Assembly: GCF_001429605.1 (NCBI RefSeq)
Contig: NZ_LMSS01000005.1
Coordinates: 124,001-188,000, forward strand
DNA length: 64,000 nt
Direction of reading: 5' to 3'
Source of the DNA: Phycicoccus sp. Soil802
GTDB lineage: Bacteria; Actinomycetota; Actinomycetes; Actinomycetales; Dermatophilaceae
The notes beneath the pieces are model-generated. The model made no database searches. It saw only the letters and a list, made by a program, of their open reading frames with translations, and was not told the DNA's origin. A program made the position numbers and the translations under genes. Numbering within the stretch: the stretch's first letter is position 1; every line of letters starts with the position of its first letter. Below are positions 32,817 to 40,938 of the stretch, piece by piece.

Positions 32817-34733
32817 TCAGCGCCTCCGCAGGGTGAGCCGGAGCAGCCCGTATGCCGCGTCGGTGCGGGTGGACGTGTCGGAGGCCGACCGCATCCGCCC
32901 GGTGATGTCTCCGTCGAGGTCGCCGACGAGCACGAACCCGAAGTCGTGGGAGCGCGCCAGGACCGCCCGCACGTCGGCCGGCCCGAGGGCGCCCTCGGCT
33001 CCGGGGTGGCCGATCGGCAGCGTGACGCAGAGCAGGCCGCCGGACTTCAGCGCCCAGGACGCCTGGCTCATCGCCTCGTCGATGTCGTCGGCGTCGCAGC
33101 CGCCCGGGTGCAGCCGCACGATCACGTCGAGCGAGGCGGTGTCGACGTCGAGCACCTCGACGCTCGACCGGTGGCCGGTGAGCTCGAGCTCCACCGGGGC
33201 GAACCCGATCGCCCGCGCCCACCGCGACAGGGGCGACCGGCTCCCCGACTCGTCGACGATCACGGCGCTGCGACGCCCGTCGTCGCGGACCCTGACGATC
33301 GCCGCGAGCGCACCGAGGGCGGCCCAGGCGGCGATCCCGTCGCTGCAGCGCGGGAGCCCGAGGCTGCGCGCGAGCGCCTTCGCGTCGTCGGCGTCCTGGC
33401 CGTCGGCGAGGACGTCCGAGGCGCGCACCCAGTCGGGCAGGTCTCCCCGGGACAGCTCGACCTCCGGCCGGGACGCCGCGACCACGGCGCGGACGGTGTT
33501 CGAGATCCGGTGCCGCAGGTGACCTGCGACGGCTGCCGCTCCGGTGGGGACGTCGGCCACGTCGTCGTCGTCCGGCTCGGTGGCCGTCTCGACGGCGGCC
33601 AGCGCCTCGATGGTCCCGACGTAGCGGGCCCAGGGCCCGGACAGGTCGGGCGGGCGCACCTGGGCCCGGAGCTGGTCGGCGACCCCGGGCTCCGCGAGCC
33701 GCTGGAGGGCGGCCACCAGCGCGGCCTTGTCGCCCGGTGGCACCAGGATCCCGTCGACGCCGTCGCGCACCTGGCCGCCGAAGGTGCCGACGTCGGAGGC
33801 GAGCACCGGCAGGCCGTGCTGCTGGCCGAGCAGGGCGTTCTGGGAGGCGGTCGCGCTGCGGTAGGTCAGGGTCAGCACGTCGTGCGAGGCGAACAGCGGC
33901 GCCAGTCGGTCGGCCGGTACGTAGCCGCCGTGCACCTCCACGCGGTCGCGCAGCCGGGGGTCCTGGGCGAGCTCCTTGACGCGTTCGCCGCTGGAGCCCC
34001 ACATCTCCCCCGCGACGGTCAGGGTCGGACCGGGCACGTCGGCGAGCGCCTCCATGAGCAGGTCGACGCCCTTGTAGTCGCGGACCATGCCGATGGCGAG
34101 CAGCCGGGGCGGCCCGTCGTGCTCGACGCGGTCCACCGGGGCGCCGCCCGGCAGGTGCGGCGGCAGGTCGGTCACCGACACCCGCGGCGCGCCCAGCTCG
34201 TAGGCGAGCCGCGCCTGCGCGTCGCTGTGCACCAGGACCGAGTCGACCCGCTCGAGGAACTGCCGCATCAGCTCCCGGTCACCGGGGTGCGTCTCGTGGG
34301 GCAGCACGTTGTGGGCGATCACCACGGTGCGCGGCCCGGGGTGCCGGGTCGTGCGCTGGACCGACCGGCGGCCCACACCGGCCGCGCGCAGCAGGGCGAG
34401 GTGGGCGGGCACGACTGCCGGGATGACGTGGACGACCACGACGACGTCGAAGCCGCGCAGCCGGCGCCCGGTGCGCACCCACGTGTCGGGTCGGGCCCAG
34501 CTCAGGGCCCGCACCGTGCGGGGGAACGGCTCGACGTCGGGGGCTCCGCCGGGCACGGCCTGCTCACCCGGGTAGAGCTTCGAGGGATAGAGGTGCGACC
34601 AGGACACCAGCGTCACGTCGTGGCCGGCCTCGGCCAGCTCGTGCGCGAGGCTCGTGGTGTGCGCGGCCACCCCGCCCTTGTAGGGATGCGTCGGGCCGAC
34701 GACCGCGACCTTGAGGGCCGCGCTGGGGCTCAT
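32817..34733 (-). CDS. GT4 glycosyltransferase fused to a degenerate methyltransferase-like domain
   Basis: ATG 34733 gives 638 residues. Residues 1-400 are a GT-B enzyme: AVVGPTHPYKGGVAAHTTSL at the start, RLLAIGMVRDYKGVDLLMEA in the second Rossmann fold, and LTYRSATASQNALLGQQHGLP, VLASDVGTFGGQV as the nucleotide-sugar-binding E-x7-E-like region. Residues about 430-638 resemble a Rossmann methyltransferase (VEVLDVDTASLDVIVRLHPG, ALKSGGLLCVTLPIG) but I see no motif I glycine loop. The ribosome site GGAGG is part of a 12-base palindrome at 34734-34745. It is the first gene after the GT2 in an envelope operon. Confidence 0.8.
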   Translation of the reverse strand: MSPSAALKVAVVGPTHPYKGGVAAHTTSLAHELAEAGHDVTLVSWSHLYPSKLYPGEQAVPGGAPDVEPFPRTVRALSWARPDTWVRTGRRLRGFDVVVVVHVIPAVVPAHLALLRAAGVGRRSVQRTTRHPGPRTVVIAHNVLPHETHPGDRELMRQFLERVDSVLVHSDAQARLAYELGAPRVSVTDLPPHLPGGAPVDRVEHDGPPRLLAIGMVRDYKGVDLLMEALADVPGPTLTVAGEMWGSSGERVKELAQDPRLRDRVEVHGGYVPADRLAPLFASHDVLTLTYRSATASQNALLGQQHGLPVLASDVGTFGGQVRDGVDGILVPPGDKAALVAALQRLAEPGVADQLRAQVRPPDLSGPWARYVGTIEALAAVETATEPDDDDVADVPTGAAAVAGHLRHRISNTVRAVVAASRPEVELSRGDLPDWVRASDVLADGQDADDAKALARSLGLPRCSDGIAAWAALGALAAIVRVRDDGRRSAVIVDESGSRSPLSRWARAIGFAPVELELTGHRSSVEVLDVDTASLDVIVRLHPGGCDADDIDEAMSQASWALKSGGLLCVTLPIGHPGAEGALGPADVRAVLARSHDFGFVLVGDLDGDITGRMRSASDTSTRTDAAYGLLRLTLRRR

Positions 34734-34745
34734 CGGAGGCCTCCG
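34734..34745. promoter_or_regulatory. Palindrome containing the ribosome site of the GT4 gene
   Basis: CGGAGGCCTCCG is its own complement, ends directly before ATG 34733 and holds the GGAGG ribosome site six bases from the start. It may limit initiation or be chance. Confidence 0.35.
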
Positions 34746-34800
34746 GGCCGCCGGCCGCGCGAGGCCACGCGAGCCGGCCACCCGGCATACCCGATCGTGC

Positions 34801-35934
34801 TCACACGCCGGTCCGCGAACGCACGACGAGGTCGGACAGCAACGCCAGGGAGCCGATCATGATGCCGCTGACGATGAGGAGCACCGTGCTCGCCGGGAAG
34901 TAGAACGGGTGGCGCACCATGTCGACCACGGCCTTGAGGACCCCGATGACGATCAGCCACAGGGCCGGCGGCATGAGCACCTTGAGCGGGTCGAAGTACA
35001 TCACCATGCGCAGCACCTGGAGGATGTAGCGGTAGGCGTCGCGGACGAAGTGGAACTTGCTGACCCCGGCCCGCTTGGCGTAGCTCGTGGGGACGTACTT
35101 GACGTCGTGCTGGTTGGACAGGAACGCCAGCGTGATCGTCGTGACGCAGCTGAAGCCGGGCGGCAGCAGCCGCAGGTAGGGCAGCGAGACCTCGCGCCGG
35201 AACGCCCGCAGACCCGAGTTGAGGTCGGGGATGGTCTGGTTGGTGAGCTTCTCGGCGATCTTGCGGATCAGCCACTTCGCCGGGACGCGGGCCCACTTGT
35301 GCGTGCCCTCCTCGGTGGTGCGCGCGCCGACGACCTGGTCGTAGCTCGGGTCGTCGCGCAGGATCCGCACCAGCTCGGGGATCCGCTCGTTCTCGTAGGT
35401 CATGTCGGCGTCGGTCCACACGACGATCTCGCCGTGCGCCTGTTGGGTGCCGATGCGACGCGCCGTGCCGCTGCCACCGTTGCGGCGGAACGGCATCACG
35501 CGGATGTTGGCGTAGTCGCGGCTCGCCTGCTGGAGCACCTCGAGGGTGTTGTCGGTCGACGCGTCGTCGATGCAGAGCACCTCGTAGGTGAACTCGCTGG
35601 AGTTCATCGCCGCGGTGATCCGGTCGATCTCCTTGAGCACGTGCTCGCCCTCGTTGTAACAGGGCAGCACGATCGTGACGTACGGCTTGCCGTGACCGGG
35701 TTCGCCGGGGAGTGGTGCGGCAGCGGGCTCGACCGCCGGCAGGTAGGCCGCGTCGGCCGGGTGCACCGGCGCCTGCGCTGCCGGGGCAGCAGGTGCGGCG
35801 GGCGTGGCCGGTGGGCTGCTGGCTGGTCCGCCGGTGCCGATCACCTCGGTCGCGGGGTTCGACACCTGCGGGGGGTCGACGGGAATGCGCTCCGTGACGG
35901 GGGCGGCTGGGCCGGTGCTGGGGTGCTCGCTCAT
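34801..35934 (-). CDS. GT2 polyprenyl-phosphate glycosyltransferase with C-terminal membrane helices
   Basis: The 377-residue protein has an 80-residue Ala/Pro-rich disordered start, then a Dpm1/GtrB-like GT-A domain: TIVLPCYNEGEHVLKEID, CIDDASTDNT, WTDADMTYENERIP and LNSGLRAFRR. Two hydrophobic segments at the C-terminus (about 317-340 and 347-370) anchor it. It probably charges polyprenyl phosphate with a hexose on the inner face for the GT-C enzymes in the window. It is the first gene of the operon running to 30984. A 52-bp hairpin element lies 56 bases upstream of its start. Confidence 0.87.
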   Translation of the reverse strand: MSEHPSTGPAAPVTERIPVDPPQVSNPATEVIGTGGPASSPPATPAAPAAPAAQAPVHPADAAYLPAVEPAAAPLPGEPGHGKPYVTIVLPCYNEGEHVLKEIDRITAAMNSSEFTYEVLCIDDASTDNTLEVLQQASRDYANIRVMPFRRNGGSGTARRIGTQQAHGEIVVWTDADMTYENERIPELVRILRDDPSYDQVVGARTTEEGTHKWARVPAKWLIRKIAEKLTNQTIPDLNSGLRAFRREVSLPYLRLLPPGFSCVTTITLAFLSNQHDVKYVPTSYAKRAGVSKFHFVRDAYRYILQVLRMVMYFDPLKVLMPPALWLIVIGVLKAVVDMVRHPFYFPASTVLLIVSGIMIGSLALLSDLVVRSRTGV

Positions 35935-35989
35935 CTCGCGAGGAGCCTACCCGTCGCCCCACTCCCCCGTGCCCACCCTCGCCGTCCCT

Positions 35990-36041
35990 GCGACTCTGAA
36001 GGATCGTCTGGGTCTGGGTCCGGACGATCCTTCAGAGTCGC
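35990..36041. repeat. 52-bp hairpin element, left copy
   Basis: The arms GCGACTCTGAAGGATCGTC (35990-36008) and its exact complement (36023-36041) enclose a 14-base loop with GGTCTGGGTCC. A second copy in the same orientation is at 37071-37122 and differs at only two positions. The stop of the nuclease-like gene lies five bases to the right. Confidence 0.85.
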
Positions 36042-36045
36042 GGGT

Positions 36046-37017
36046 TCATCCGGCCGGGACCGAGCAGCCGCTCCGCCTGCAACGGCGCAGCCTGCCCCGC
36101 CACCCGCGCGCGCGCAGGACCGCTCCGATGTCGGCGGCCGTCTCACAGGGCATGACCGCGACGTCGGCCCAGAAGACTCTGGTGGTGGCGCGTGCGGTGG
36201 AGAGCAGCTGACGGTCGCGCCGTCCATCCTTGACCCGGTCCTGCCACTGTTCGTGCCCGAGCCGTCCGTCCACCTCGACGATCAGGCCGAACTGTGTGTA
36301 CTCGTTGTCGTGGTAGCGACGGGCACCACGATCCGACGGTGCCTGCCTGGTCGCTGCCGGGAGCCCGTGCGCCCGCTCGACGTCGCGGACGTAGAGCACC
36401 TCAGCGCCGCTCTGCGCACCGTCGCCGACATCCGCGAGGGCAGGCCCAAGGACGCGACTGTGCCGATGCCCCTGTCGCGCGGCCAGCTCGGCCCGAAGCT
36501 GGCCGACCGAGACGAGCTCCTTCTGCACCGCGCGGGCGACGGTGGCGAGCGCGTCCGTCGCCGAGCCCTGGGCAGCCACGTCCAGGAGGGTGGCAGGGAG
36601 CGTGGTGCGCCACGGGTATGCCGTGTCGTGAACGAGGTCCTCCCAGCGCACCGACCGGCGGACCTTCAGCCGAGGCCCCGAGGCAACAGCGCGCTCGTAG
36701 GGCACAACCACCTCGGTGATGACCGGTGGCTTGCGCTCCAGGCCCCAGAGGTAGTGGGCGGAGCGACCGCAGAACGCTGCGTCGGCCGCGGGTGCGCCAG
36801 ACAGGCAACCCAGGAGGTCGGCGGTCGCCGTGACGTGCCAGTCAACACGACCAGGCTTGGTGAGGAACACTCCAGCGCGCATCCGCACCCATCTCCCCGA
36901 CGAGACCCGCCACTGCAGCGCATCGTCCGTCATCCCGGCCCCGAGGCACTGCAGACGGGTCAGCAGGTCGAACTGGCGGTTCGCGTGCTGACGAAGCGTC
37001 GCCCAGTCGACCGGCAT
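36046..37017 (-). CDS. DUF559/Vsr-like nuclease-fold protein with AbiEi-type N-terminal helix-turn-helix
   Basis: ATG 37017 gives 323 residues. Residues 1-60 (QFDLLTRLQCLGAGMTDDAL, RWVRMRAGVFL) look like the winged helix-turn-helix of type IV AbiEi antitoxins. The C-terminal third (SGAEVLYVRDVERAHGLPAA, FGLIVEVDGRLGHEQWQDR, DGRRDRQLL, VFWADV) matches the DUF559 PD-(D/E)xK fold with E and VEVDG acidic residues, as in very-short-patch-repair nucleases. No AbiEii toxin is adjacent. The gene is framed by two direct copies of a hairpin element, five bases after the stop and 53 bases before the start. Function unknown; a DNA nuclease or a mobile cassette gene is plausible. Confidence 0.78.
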   Translation of the reverse strand: MPVDWATLRQHANRQFDLLTRLQCLGAGMTDDALQWRVSSGRWVRMRAGVFLTKPGRVDWHVTATADLLGCLSGAPAADAAFCGRSAHYLWGLERKPPVITEVVVPYERAVASGPRLKVRRSVRWEDLVHDTAYPWRTTLPATLLDVAAQGSATDALATVARAVQKELVSVGQLRAELAARQGHRHSRVLGPALADVGDGAQSGAEVLYVRDVERAHGLPAATRQAPSDRGARRYHDNEYTQFGLIVEVDGRLGHEQWQDRVKDGRRDRQLLSTARATTRVFWADVAVMPCETAADIGAVLRARGWRGRLRRCRRSGCSVPAG

Positions 37018-37026
37018 CCGACCACT

Positions 37027-37042
37027 GTGGCCGCTCGGCCAC
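37027..37042. promoter_or_regulatory. Inverted repeat upstream of the nuclease-like gene
   Basis: GTGGCCG and CGGCCAC are separated by CT and lie ten bases before ATG 37017. The repeat could be an operator for the protein's own helix-turn-helix domain. Confidence 0.4.
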
Positions 37043-37070
37043 GCGCAACCCGGCAGTCATCCACAGCCCC

Positions 37071-37122
37071 GCGACTCTGAAGGATCCTCCGGGTCTGGGT
37101 CCGGACGATCCTTCAGAGTCGC
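37071..37122. repeat. 52-bp hairpin element, right copy
   Basis: The copy has the same 19-base arms as 35990-36041 with one C-C mismatch in the stem (37087) and one further substitution at 37090. It lies in a divergent intergenic region, upstream of both neighbouring genes, so it cannot be a terminator for either. Confidence 0.85.
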
Positions 37123-37181
37123 GGCAGGTAGGGCCGTGGACCGGGTGACGGGGGTCGGCTCGGGTGTGGAACGGTGGGGTC

Positions 37182-37973
37182 GTGGACACCCAACAGGTGC
37201 TTGAGCTGATGCAGACCGTCGCCGCCGAGGTCATCACGCCCCGGTTCCGTTCGCTGGCCGACGGCGAGGTGATGGAGAAGAACCCGGGCGACCTCGTCAC
37301 GATCGCCGACCAGGAGTCCGAGGCGATCCTCACCCGCGAGCTGTCGGCGGCCTTCCCCGGCGCGTTCGTCCTCGGCGAGGAGCTGACCTCGGTCGACCCG
37401 ACCACGCTCGACCGCTACGTCGAGGCCGAGCACGCCTTCACGGTCGACCCGGTCGACGGCACCAAGAACTTCGTCCACGGCTCCCCCGACCATGCGGTCA
37501 TGGTCAGCGAGGTCGTCCGCGGCGAGACCGTCCGCGCGTGGATCTGGCAGCCGGAGCACGAGGTCGCGTGGGTCGCGGAGAAGGGCGCCGGGGTCTACCG
37601 CAACGGCGAACGCGTCGTCCGCGAGCCCGTGCCGGACGACGTCGAGCCTCGAGGTGTCACCTCCATCTGGCCGTTGCGCGGGCACTCGCTCGGGTCGATG
37701 CCCGCACTGGTCGGCTCGTGGGTCTGCTGCGGGGTCGACTACCCGCGCCTGATGGAGGGCGCCACCGACTACATCCTCTACGCGCGCAACAGCCCCTGGG
37801 ACCACTCCCCCGGCACGCTGATGGTCACCGAGGCCGGTGGTTTCACGGGCTTCGCCGACGGAACGCCTTACTCACCAACGCTGCTCACGCCCGGCATCGT
37901 CGTGGCCGCCGACCGTGGCACGTATGCCGCGGTGCGCCGCCACGCAGCCGACGCGTTCGCCAAGCGCAGCTGA
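37182..37973 (+). CDS. Inositol monophosphatase-family phosphatase
   Basis: GTG 37182 gives 263 residues; GTG 37164 is an alternative. Metal-binding signatures are all present: GEELTS (about residue 66), VDPVDGTKNFVHG (about 88-100) and a late SPWDHSPGTLMVTEAGG (about 205). The enzyme hydrolyses a sugar or inositol phosphate using magnesium in the cytoplasm; actinobacterial members include inositol-1-phosphatase and histidinol-phosphatase, which sequence alone does not separate. No promoter motif of the leaderless type is visible. Confidence 0.88.
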   Translation: MDTQQVLELMQTVAAEVITPRFRSLADGEVMEKNPGDLVTIADQESEAILTRELSAAFPGAFVLGEELTSVDPTTLDRYVEAEHAFTVDPVDGTKNFVHGSPDHAVMVSEVVRGETVRAWIWQPEHEVAWVAEKGAGVYRNGERVVREPVPDDVEPRGVTSIWPLRGHSLGSMPALVGSWVCCGVDYPRLMEGATDYILYARNSPWDHSPGTLMVTEAGGFTGFADGTPYSPTLLTPGIVVAADRGTYAAVRRHAADAFAKRS

Positions 37974-37986
37974 CGACGAGCGGCCG

Positions 37987-37992
37987 TAGCCT
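37987..37992 (+). promoter_or_regulatory. Leaderless-type -10 (TAGCCT) before ATG 37999
   Basis: TAGCCT ends six bases before ATG 37999, giving the small downstream gene its own start. Confidence 0.45.
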
Positions 37993-37998
37993 CGTCCC

Positions 37999-38301
37999 AT
38001 GACGTCGCGCACCTGGGACCACACCGAGGTATGCCGCGTGCTCGCCCTCGCGGGCGACCCCGCCGCCCTGGGTGGTGCAGTGTCCGTGGCGCTCTGCGGC
38101 CACTGGGAGCACGCCGGTCCGTGCCGATGGGAGCACCACACCAGCTCCGAGGCCGACGGTGACGGCGCGGTCGTCACGGTCTCCTTCGACGCCAGCGCCG
38201 AGGACGAGCAGCAGGTGCGCGACCTCATCCGGTCGGCGCTGGCCGCAGGGTCGCTGGTCGGCCCCGACGGCACGGCCACCACCTGGCAGCTCGCACCCTG
38301 A
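37999..38301 (+). CDS. Small protein of unknown function
   Basis: This 100-residue protein starts at ATG 37999, six bases after a TAGCCT hexamer. I do not recognise the family. It has two Cys, VALCGHWEHAGPCRWEHH, with interleaved His that could bind a metal, then a polar alpha/beta half with VVTVSFDASAEDEQQVRDLI. There is no signal peptide or membrane helix. The promoter and coding-like composition support a real gene. It is convergent with the large GT-C protein, with 15 bases between the stops. Confidence 0.65.
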   Translation: MTSRTWDHTEVCRVLALAGDPAALGGAVSVALCGHWEHAGPCRWEHHTSSEADGDGAVVTVSFDASAEDEQQVRDLIRSALAAGSLVGPDGTATTWQLAP

Positions 38302-38316
38302 CGCAGGGACGGGACC

Positions 38317-40431
38317 TCAGCCGAGGCGTCCGAGGTACACGCGGATCGGCAGCTCCACCAAGGAGTTGGGGCGTGCTTCGAGCAGCCGGTCGTCCTCCCG
38401 GACCCGCGCGTCCACCGCCACCACGGCACCCTTGAGGCCGAGCCGCTGGAGTCCCTCGGGAGAGTCGGCCGCCACCAGCACGAGCCGACCGCCCCGGGCC
38501 TCGACCGCGCGCTGGACCTGTTGGACCGCGGCGCCCAGCCGGCTCGGGTCGCTGCGGAGCGTGGACGTGGTCGACAGGGCGCTGACGCCGCAGTAGCCGC
38601 GCAGCACCTGGGGCCATTCGTTGGCGGCCCTCGAGTCGACCATCAGGGCGACGTCACCCGGGTGCATGGCGGCACAGACCGTGTCGACCGCGGCCCACTC
38701 CCCCCGCTCGACCCGCTCGTCGAGGTGTGGACGGGTGGCCAGGGCCGTGGGCACGAGCAGGGCCGCCGCGATCCCGACGCTGACGGCGACGTTCACGGCA
38801 TACGGGAGGCGCCGGGTGGACCACCGCGAGACCACCGCCGCGCACGCCACGGTGAGGACCACGACGGTGGGCAGCGCGATGACCAGCCGGCGGTCCGCCC
38901 ATGGGTGGTCGGGCGTGATCCCCGGACGGTAGAGGGTGAGCAGGGTCGAGCCGACCGTGATGACCGCCGGTCCGCTCCAGCCCGGCAGCGCGCGGCCGTC
39001 CACCCAGGCCGACGCGGCACGGTGGGCGAGCACCGCGGTCGCCACGAGGGCGAGGCCGAGGGCAGCCGGGCCGACCCACCACGACATCCAGACCAGGGTG
39101 TGCTCGGCATACGTCCGGCCGCCGTCGACGGTCAGGCCCTGCCGCGCCTGCAGCCCCGCCACCACCCGGGCCCCGGAGTCGGCGGCCGACTGGCGCACGA
39201 CCTGCCACCAGGGACGGCTCGCGAGCACCAGGCCCACGACGACGAACCCGCCGGCGAGGATCCGCGGCAGCCACGCCTGGACGATGGTCGGCAGCGCCCA
39301 GCCGCGCGCCGAACCCCACAGCAGGACGACGCCGAGCAGGCACGCGGCCACCCCCATCGCGACCAGTGGGAGGAGCGAGCCGGCGATGCTGCCGAGGTAC
39401 TCGCTCGACGTCAGCCAGGTGACGCCGAAGGCGATCGCGGTCGACACCGCGGTCGAGACGGCGAGCGCCCGGGCGTGCGTCTGGCGTTGCAGGGCAGCCA
39501 GCACCACGACCGGGACGCCCAGGACCACCTCGCGCAGGGCATCGACGCGGATCGCGATCGCGCCACCCATCAGCACCCCGGCCACGACGGCGGCGCGGCG
39601 GGCCGACACGACATCGGGGAACGCCGCGCTGCGGGCCGCCAGCACCAGGGCGAGGAGACCGGCGGCCAGCACGGGGAGGGACACGGGTTCGGAGTAGGTC
39701 GAGCGGGCGACGTGGAGCAGCGGGAAGAGCAGCCCGGCGCCCAGCGCGGCCAGCGGTCCCCACCGCGGACCCACGACCGTCGCGGCGAGCAGCCCCACGC
39801 CCAGGACGGTGAGGCCGAACAGGATCGCGGGCGCCCAGGCCGTGCCCGCGGGACCGGCGACCCACCACGCGACGGAGTACCAGGCCGAGGCACCCACCGG
39901 GAACTGCGGCTGGATGCTCGGGTGCTGAGGGGTGCCCGTCGCGTAGAACGCCGGACTCGCCAGCGTGATGCCGTCTATGGCCAGGACGTCGGGTCCGCCG
40001 ACCGAGTCGGGGCTCACCGCGATCGGACGGGCATGGCCGGCGGCCAGCTGGATCGCCGACTGGAGGTAGGAGCCGGAGTCGCGCCGCGGGAGCACCTGCT
40101 CGGAGTGGGTCGCGCCGGCCCAGACGACGGCTCCGACCGAGAGCACCACCAACAGTCCTGCTGACCAGACCGGGAGCGGGCGCACCGGCACCAGCGCGGC
40201 GCCGAAGCCGGCCACCACCGCGAGCACCAGCAGCACCGGTCCGGCGACCCACGGGCTCCAGACCCCACCGAGCGAGAGGAGCGCCGCGGCGACCGAGCCG
40301 AGGACCAGCCACAGGCCGGCCCAGACGACGGTGCGGGTCACCAGCCAGCCGCCCCAGGCCTCACCCCTCAGCAGCGGGAGGTCGCCGGGGTCCGGGGCAT
40401 AGGGGTAGCGGCGGGGCTCGCGGCTGCTCAC
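38317..40431 (-). CDS. Large GT-C-like polytopic membrane protein
   Basis: GTG 40431 gives 704 residues; TAGCGT lies eight bases upstream. About thirteen hydrophobic segments fill residues 30-545. The first large external loop has LPRRDSGSYLQSAIQLAAGH (about residues 114-133), an Arg-Asp element reminiscent of GT39/GT83-type enzymes, followed by FPVGASAWYSVAWWVAG. The last 130 residues are a polar external domain with DSRAANEWPQVLRGYCG. It probably transfers a sugar from a polyprenyl carrier; donor and acceptor are unknown. It is divergent from the cytidylyltransferase. Confidence 0.7.
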   Translation of the reverse strand: MSSREPRRYPYAPDPGDLPLLRGEAWGGWLVTRTVVWAGLWLVLGSVAAALLSLGGVWSPWVAGPVLLVLAVVAGFGAALVPVRPLPVWSAGLLVVLSVGAVVWAGATHSEQVLPRRDSGSYLQSAIQLAAGHARPIAVSPDSVGGPDVLAIDGITLASPAFYATGTPQHPSIQPQFPVGASAWYSVAWWVAGPAGTAWAPAILFGLTVLGVGLLAATVVGPRWGPLAALGAGLLFPLLHVARSTYSEPVSLPVLAAGLLALVLAARSAAFPDVVSARRAAVVAGVLMGGAIAIRVDALREVVLGVPVVVLAALQRQTHARALAVSTAVSTAIAFGVTWLTSSEYLGSIAGSLLPLVAMGVAACLLGVVLLWGSARGWALPTIVQAWLPRILAGGFVVVGLVLASRPWWQVVRQSAADSGARVVAGLQARQGLTVDGGRTYAEHTLVWMSWWVGPAALGLALVATAVLAHRAASAWVDGRALPGWSGPAVITVGSTLLTLYRPGITPDHPWADRRLVIALPTVVVLTVACAAVVSRWSTRRLPYAVNVAVSVGIAAALLVPTALATRPHLDERVERGEWAAVDTVCAAMHPGDVALMVDSRAANEWPQVLRGYCGVSALSTTSTLRSDPSRLGAAVQQVQRAVEARGGRLVLVAADSPEGLQRLGLKGAVVAVDARVREDDRLLEARPNSLVELPIRVYLGRLG

Positions 40432-40439
40432 AGACGGCA

Positions 40440-40445
40440 ACGCTA
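40440..40445 (-). promoter_or_regulatory. Leaderless-type -10 (TAGCGT) of the GT-C gene
   Basis: On the minus strand TAGCGT ends eight bases before GTG 40431. Confidence 0.4.
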
Positions 40446-40490
40446 CTGCGCGGGAGCACCTCGGCCGCGCACCGGTGCGCGCCCTCGCGA

Positions 40491-40496
40491 TAACCT
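40491..40496 (+). promoter_or_regulatory. Leaderless-type -10 (TAACCT) of the cytidylyltransferase gene
   Basis: TAACCT, in the context CGATAACCT, ends seven bases before ATG 40504. Confidence 0.45.
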
Positions 40497-40503
40497 CACG
40501 GCC

Positions 40504-40938
40504 ATGCCTGACGACACCACCCAGTCCGGGGACACCACCGCTCCGCGCACGGTCATCACCTTCGGGACCTTCGACGTGCTGCACGTCGGGCACATCCGGA
40601 TCCTCAAGCGCGCCGCCTCCCTTGGCGACCGGCTCGTCGTCGGCGTCTCGGCCGATGCGCTCAACGAGGCCAAGAAGGGCCGGGCCCCGGTCTTCTCCCA
40701 GGACGAGCGGCTCGAGATCATCGGCAGCCTGAAGTTCGTCGACGAGGTCTTCGTGGAGGAGAGCCTCGAGCTCAAGCGCGACTACATCATCGAGCACCGG
40801 GCCGACGTCCTGGCGATGGGCGACGACTGGAAGGGCCGGTTCGACTTCGTGTCCGACCTGTGCGAGGTCGTCTACTTCCCGCGCACGCCGTCCGTGTCGA
40901 CGACCGAGCTCATCGAGCACATCGCCAACACCGCCTGA
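40504..40938 (+). CDS. TagD-like glycerol-3-phosphate cytidylyltransferase family protein
   Basis: The 144-residue protein is a small nucleotidyltransferase. FGTFDVLHVGHIRILKRA holds the HxGH nucleotide-binding motif (residues 27-30), and PSVSTTELI near the C-terminus matches the RTxGISTT-like signature. TagD/GCT enzymes make CDP-glycerol or related CDP-polyols for teichoic-acid-like polymers. This agrees with the CDP-alcohol transferases at the right end of the window, but the true substrate is not fixed by sequence. The gene overlaps the next one as TGATG. Confidence 0.82.
   Translation: MPDDTTQSGDTTAPRTVITFGTFDVLHVGHIRILKRAASLGDRLVVGVSADALNEAKKGRAPVFSQDERLEIIGSLKFVDEVFVEESLELKRDYIIEHRADVLAMGDDWKGRFDFVSDLCEVVYFPRTPSVSTTELIEHIANTA

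Noticed and set aside
36046-37017. Type IV AbiE toxin-antitoxin pair
   Set aside because: Only the AbiEi-like helix-turn-helix is present. The neighbours are a GT2 and an inositol monophosphatase, with no AbiEii nucleotidyltransferase toxin.
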